Assembly (NCBI GenBank): GCA_900128585.1
Contig: LT642715.1
Location: 1-12,027, forward strand
Source of the DNA: Stramenopiles sp. TOSAG23-3
Taxonomy: Eukaryota > Sar
Length of the DNA: 12,027 bases
Direction: 5' to 3'
Each line of letters starts with the position of its first letter. Within the stretch, counting starts at the first letter, position 1. Below are positions 9,301 through 12,027 of the stretch, piece after piece. The notes beneath the pieces are model-generated. The model searched no databases and had not been told where the DNA came from. It was given only the letters and a program-made list of their open reading frames with translations. The position numbers and the translations under genes are program-made.

Positions 9301-11395
9301 TGAGTCTAGTTGCCCTCTGGGTACTATGCAAGATGGGAGCACAGTGAACGATGTTCAGCTGCCTCCCTGGGCAAATAACTCCCCAGAAAAATTCATAGAG
9401 ATCATGCGGAGTGCACTGGAGAGTGAATATGTTTCGGAGAACCTCCACAAATGGATCGACTTGATATTTGGCTACAAACAGCGTGGCCAAGCGGCGATCG
9501 AAAACAACAATGTTTTCTATTATTTGACGTACGAAGGTGCCGTGGACTTGAACGAAATTACCGACCCAACAGTACGCCATGCAATGGAACTACAAATTGA
9601 ACATTTTGGCCAATGCCCTACTCAGCTTTTGCTGAGTCCCCATCCCAAACGAGGTAGGCACATCACTGTTCCGCGTCCGCTGTATACGTCGCTGTTGGGT
9701 TTCTGTTTCAAGACATTCTTATCAAAACAGCAACAGACGATGGGGGGTAATCAAAGTGCTGCGCCGTACACTTTAAACGCTGTTGACCTAGGTGCACTTC
9801 AAAGTTCATATCCTGGTGTTACCTCTCTCATAAAGCTAGGCTTTGACCCCATGCATGCATTAATTATGATTTGTAAAAATTGGACGAAACATAATTCCAA
9901 AGATTCTTTTAGCCCTAGTCGGAGAGACTCATCTGCTAGTATCAGTGATACATCTACCGACCTGGTTGCATTAAATGGCGACACTGACACGGTTGTCGTT
10001 GACGAATTGATCCGTCAAAGTGCGTCTGACCTGGGCCAGGGCGGACAATATACTCGCGAAAGTACCTTCTCTGATCTGAGGGCCGTCGTATACGCACAGG
10101 TGAAACCTGATGATCGCAAGCAATATAGTGGACCCGGAAGTATTGCAGTGATTGCCGTTCGCTGTTTGCTTCATAGCGTAGAAGTCGTTGATAATTGCGG
10201 CCGGTTAACTTCGTTTTCCTTGCACAGACAGGATCCTCGCAACATGGATGGCACCTCTCGAAACTATGGCGATGGTTTTACCCCCCTAGTTGTTGAGAAT
10301 ATAGAGACTGAATTGGCACCAGATGATGTTGACCGATTCACTGTGCCGTCCCTATCGACCGGCTTTCATTCCCCAGACGGTTTGTCCAGGCTATCAAAGC
10401 TGACCAAGTGGAGCAGCGGTGGTTATATATTGGCGACGGGAGGCGCAAATAACTGCAGCATAGAGTTTTGGGTGTTGGAGAGAAATTCAGACGGTCGCAT
10501 GTTCATAGACGGCAGCATGGCGATAAATGGACACGAAGCCGTTGTAACTACCATAGAAATTAACCGTGAAATCATTTTGACAGGGGATGAAGATGGCCTT
10601 GTAATGCTTTGGCATCTTTTGCCAGGATCAAATAATCGCGCTACGCTTTCCAACCGCCCCTTTCAAATCTTGAGGGGGCATACGTCGGAAATAACGTCGG
10701 CAAATATCAACAAAACTTGCCAAACTGTCGTAACTGTTAGCAGCGGCGCCAAAGCGTTAATTCACCGATCCGAAAATCCACCACCAAATGGGCAGCATGA
10801 AATAGTAGGTGATTTACCAGCCATGAAAGTTGAAATTCCACCCGGCCACGACGTGCAGCATGTCATCGTGGGCGCTGCAGGATACATAGTGACGGCAGAG
10901 AATCAGTCCTCTTTGGCGTTGTATGATTTGAATGGACGTCGTATCTCATCGGCAGACTGTTCGCACCTGGACAGATTTCGCACCGGGCCTTCGGAAAATA
11001 GTAACATTGTGGCCTTGGAACGAAGTGCCCGTGGCCATGTTTTCATCACAGCACACAAATCATCGGTAGCCTTATGGTCGACGAAGACTTTGTCCGAGCT
11101 GCGCTCGTATGATTTGAGCGCTCCTGGCCAAGGGATACTTAACCTGTCTTTGAATTTAAGCGAAGAGTTTATGGCAGTAGGGTGCGACAATGGAGTGGTT
11201 ATTTTCATATGTTTGCCCAATTTTCGAGACGGGAGTGATCCTGCCGTAGCAAACCCGTCCAGATCTCCAAAACGACTCCAGACGAGAGTCAGAACAGCCA
11301 GCCAAGCTGTTGTTGACGGGGTAGCTGAACAAGCGAAGTCTGCGGTATCAAATGCATTCAATTATTTTAAAGGCTGGGGTAACAAGAAGAGCTGA
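3331..11395 (+). CDS. Giant BEACH-domain protein (LamG-PH-BEACH-WD40), two exons
   Basis: The coding sequence joins 3331-3697 to 3780-11395, giving 2660 residues. The start is ATG 3331: it has A at -3 and G at +4, and coding-like composition begins there. Residues 1-122 are Ser-rich with a helical stretch. Residues about 171-420 form a LamG/ConA-like domain (YFDFG, YTFNIWIYI, GKIERI). About 500-1500 is helical ARM-like scaffold (GGMKVILPLFAF near 525). SRRRRRLIIDPHGD (near 1510) is the conserved pre-PH segment. An acidic run (1569-1600) and a basic run follow. The PH-BEACH domain is about 1649-1777 (RMYLRRYCLVSCAFELF). The BEACH domain is about 1800-2080, with near-consensus blocks NFDYLMALNTLAGRSYTDL, QYPVFPWIL, LHKWIDLIFGYKQRG and NVFYYLTYEGAVDL. 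About six WD40-like repeats span 2334-2602 (GHEAVVTTIEI, GLVMLWHL, SSVALWST). A basic tail and predicted helix close the protein. BEACH proteins (WDFY3/ALFY, neurobeachin, plant SPIRRIG, Dictyostelium LvsA) are cytosolic scaffolds for membrane traffic and autophagy. No C-terminal FYVE is present, and the N-terminus is far shorter than in those relatives. Family assignment is very firm; the exact start is less so. Confidence 0.95.
3698..3779 (+). other. Spliceosomal intron (82 nt, phase 1) in the BEACH gene
   Basis: The donor is GTAAGT at 3698-3703 and the acceptor is TTAG ending at 3779. A CTAAC branch-type motif lies at 3750-3754, its branch A (3753) 26 nt before the acceptor. The acceptor is the first AG after the branch motif. 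Exon 1 ends one base into a codon (A3697) and exon 2 supplies CC (3780-3781), making Thr123. The joined frame then runs without stop to 11395. Left unspliced, the upstream frame meets TAA at 3751-3753. The ATG at 3719 lies inside the intron, so a protein starting there would carry about 20 intron-encoded residues. Confidence 0.85.
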
Positions 11396-11623
11396 AGCCG
11401 TTAAACATTTCATAATTAAAAACAAAATAATGGCTGATACGCCGTGAATATTGATATTTATTTTGTTTTACACCTTCTTTTTTCTTTAATTTTAATTACT
11501 ATAAAAAAAAACAGAGCCAAAATAAGATCAGCCTTCCCAAGCCGTCAATAAGCCGTGCACAGCATTACTAACAGGCACACACCATTATATATGATAGGGT
11601 ATCTTACTATACAAATTAAGTAC

Positions 11624-11629
11624 AATAAA
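11624..11629 (+). promoter_or_regulatory. Candidate poly(A) signal AATAAA for the BEACH gene
   Basis: This is the first exact AATAAA after the BEACH stop codon, about 230 nt downstream, followed by TTAATTGTGATTTTATC, which is T/GT-rich. Nearer AT-rich variants (ATTAAA, AAAATAATG close to the stop) could serve instead. The choice is a guess from position. Confidence 0.3.
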
Positions 11630-11958
11630 TTAATTGTGATTTTATCAACAAACATCAGCCCAGCAAAAAATACATTATTTTATTGCGTCTTAAAACGCTC
11701 ATTTTAAGGGTAAGTAAATATATATACACAGCACTAAAAAAAATAACCAACTTTGTTTCAATGTACCAACAATAAGTGTTCTTTCGCAATTGTTTTGTTT
11801 CTTTTTTTTGTTTTAGCAATCGGTATTTTATATGATCACAGCATATCTTAAAATAAATTAACATTTCTTTTCGGGTAAAAATGAATAAAATAGATTTCAA
11901 CAACACAAACTTACAACAAAAAATAACAAAATAGCATTTTCTAAAAAAAATAGAAAAG

Positions 11959-11969
11959 ACGACCGTCGT
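11959..11969. repeat. Small palindrome ACGAC-C-GTCGT
   Basis: An 11-bp dyad with 5-bp G:C-containing arms around one central base, in otherwise A/T-dominated DNA. The same ACGAC word occurs three times in the upstream intergenic region (2685, 2976, 3104). It could be a regulatory protein site for a gene to the right of the window, or chance. Confidence 0.35.
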
Positions 11970-12027
11970 TGTTTTATTCTAAGTAAAAGGCTTTGATAGA
12001 CAGCTGTTTAATAAAGTGTTCAGTGTC

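Larger units (their letters stand above)
11396..12027. other. AT-rich 3' flank of the BEACH gene, no gene seen
   Basis: This DNA is strongly AT-rich with A and T runs, like the upstream intergenic region. It should hold the BEACH 3' UTR and end. An 83-codon open frame on the minus strand (11655-11906) encodes a Lys/Leu/Ile/Tyr/Phe-rich product with no recognisable motif, as AT-rich noise would. Besides the AATAAA at 11624, further AATAAA words occur at 11884-11889 and 12010-12015. No tRNA, rRNA or mobile element signature is visible. Confidence 0.65.

Noticed and set aside
11655-11906. Minus-strand 83-codon open frame in the 3' flank
   Set aside because: The product is made of residues expected from AT-rich DNA (Lys, Ile, Leu, Phe, Tyr), without motif or supporting context.

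Overview
The window is nuclear eukaryotic DNA carrying two long protein genes in tandem on the + strand. They are separated by about 0.9 kb of AT-rich, simple-repeat DNA and followed by about 0.6 kb of similar DNA. Both families (a fused trehalose-phosphate synthase/phosphatase-like protein and a giant PH-BEACH-WD40 protein) are eukaryotic in this form. Coding sequence is of balanced composition, while the intergenic DNA is very AT-rich. Introns are rare: one small intron is visible across more than 10 kb of coding sequence, with a GTAAGT donor, a CTAAC branch-type motif and a TTAG acceptor. This fits a compact, intron-poor protist or alga. A red alga is a reasonable guess, but the sequence alone does not settle the lineage.

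Region 1-2438 is the 3' part of a trehalose-6-phosphate synthase/phosphatase-like gene, cut by the left edge of the window. The folds of the GT20 synthase half and the HAD-type phosphatase half are both recognisable. Key catalytic positions are changed in both halves: the UDP-glucose/phosphate-contacting Lys is Cys, the RDGMN Asp is Gln, and the second Asp of the HAD DxDGT motif is Gly. The protein is therefore more likely a regulatory or non-catalytic family member, like yeast Tps3/Tsl1 or plant class II TPS proteins, than a working enzyme. It ends in a Ser-rich, basic, probably disordered tail.

Region 2439-3330 is intergenic. It holds a likely poly(A) signal just after the first gene, then GA and TTA simple repeats, two inverted repeats and recurring ACGAC words.

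Region 3331-11395 is a BEACH-family gene of two exons. The simple reading that starts at the ATG at 3719 is wrong, because that ATG lies inside an 82-nt intron (3698-3779). Splicing joins a 122-codon upstream exon to the long exon and gives a 2660-residue protein with the order: Ser-rich N-terminus, LamG-like (ConA-like) domain, helical ARM-like region, acidic/basic linker, PH-BEACH, BEACH, WD40 repeats, short C-terminal helix. Such proteins are cytosolic scaffolds of vesicle traffic and selective autophagy.

Region 11396-12027 is AT-rich with candidate poly(A) signals and one small palindrome; no gene is seen. The two genes show no evident functional link. They look like ordinary neighbours, and I see no mobile element, RNA gene, CRISPR array or multi-gene novel system.
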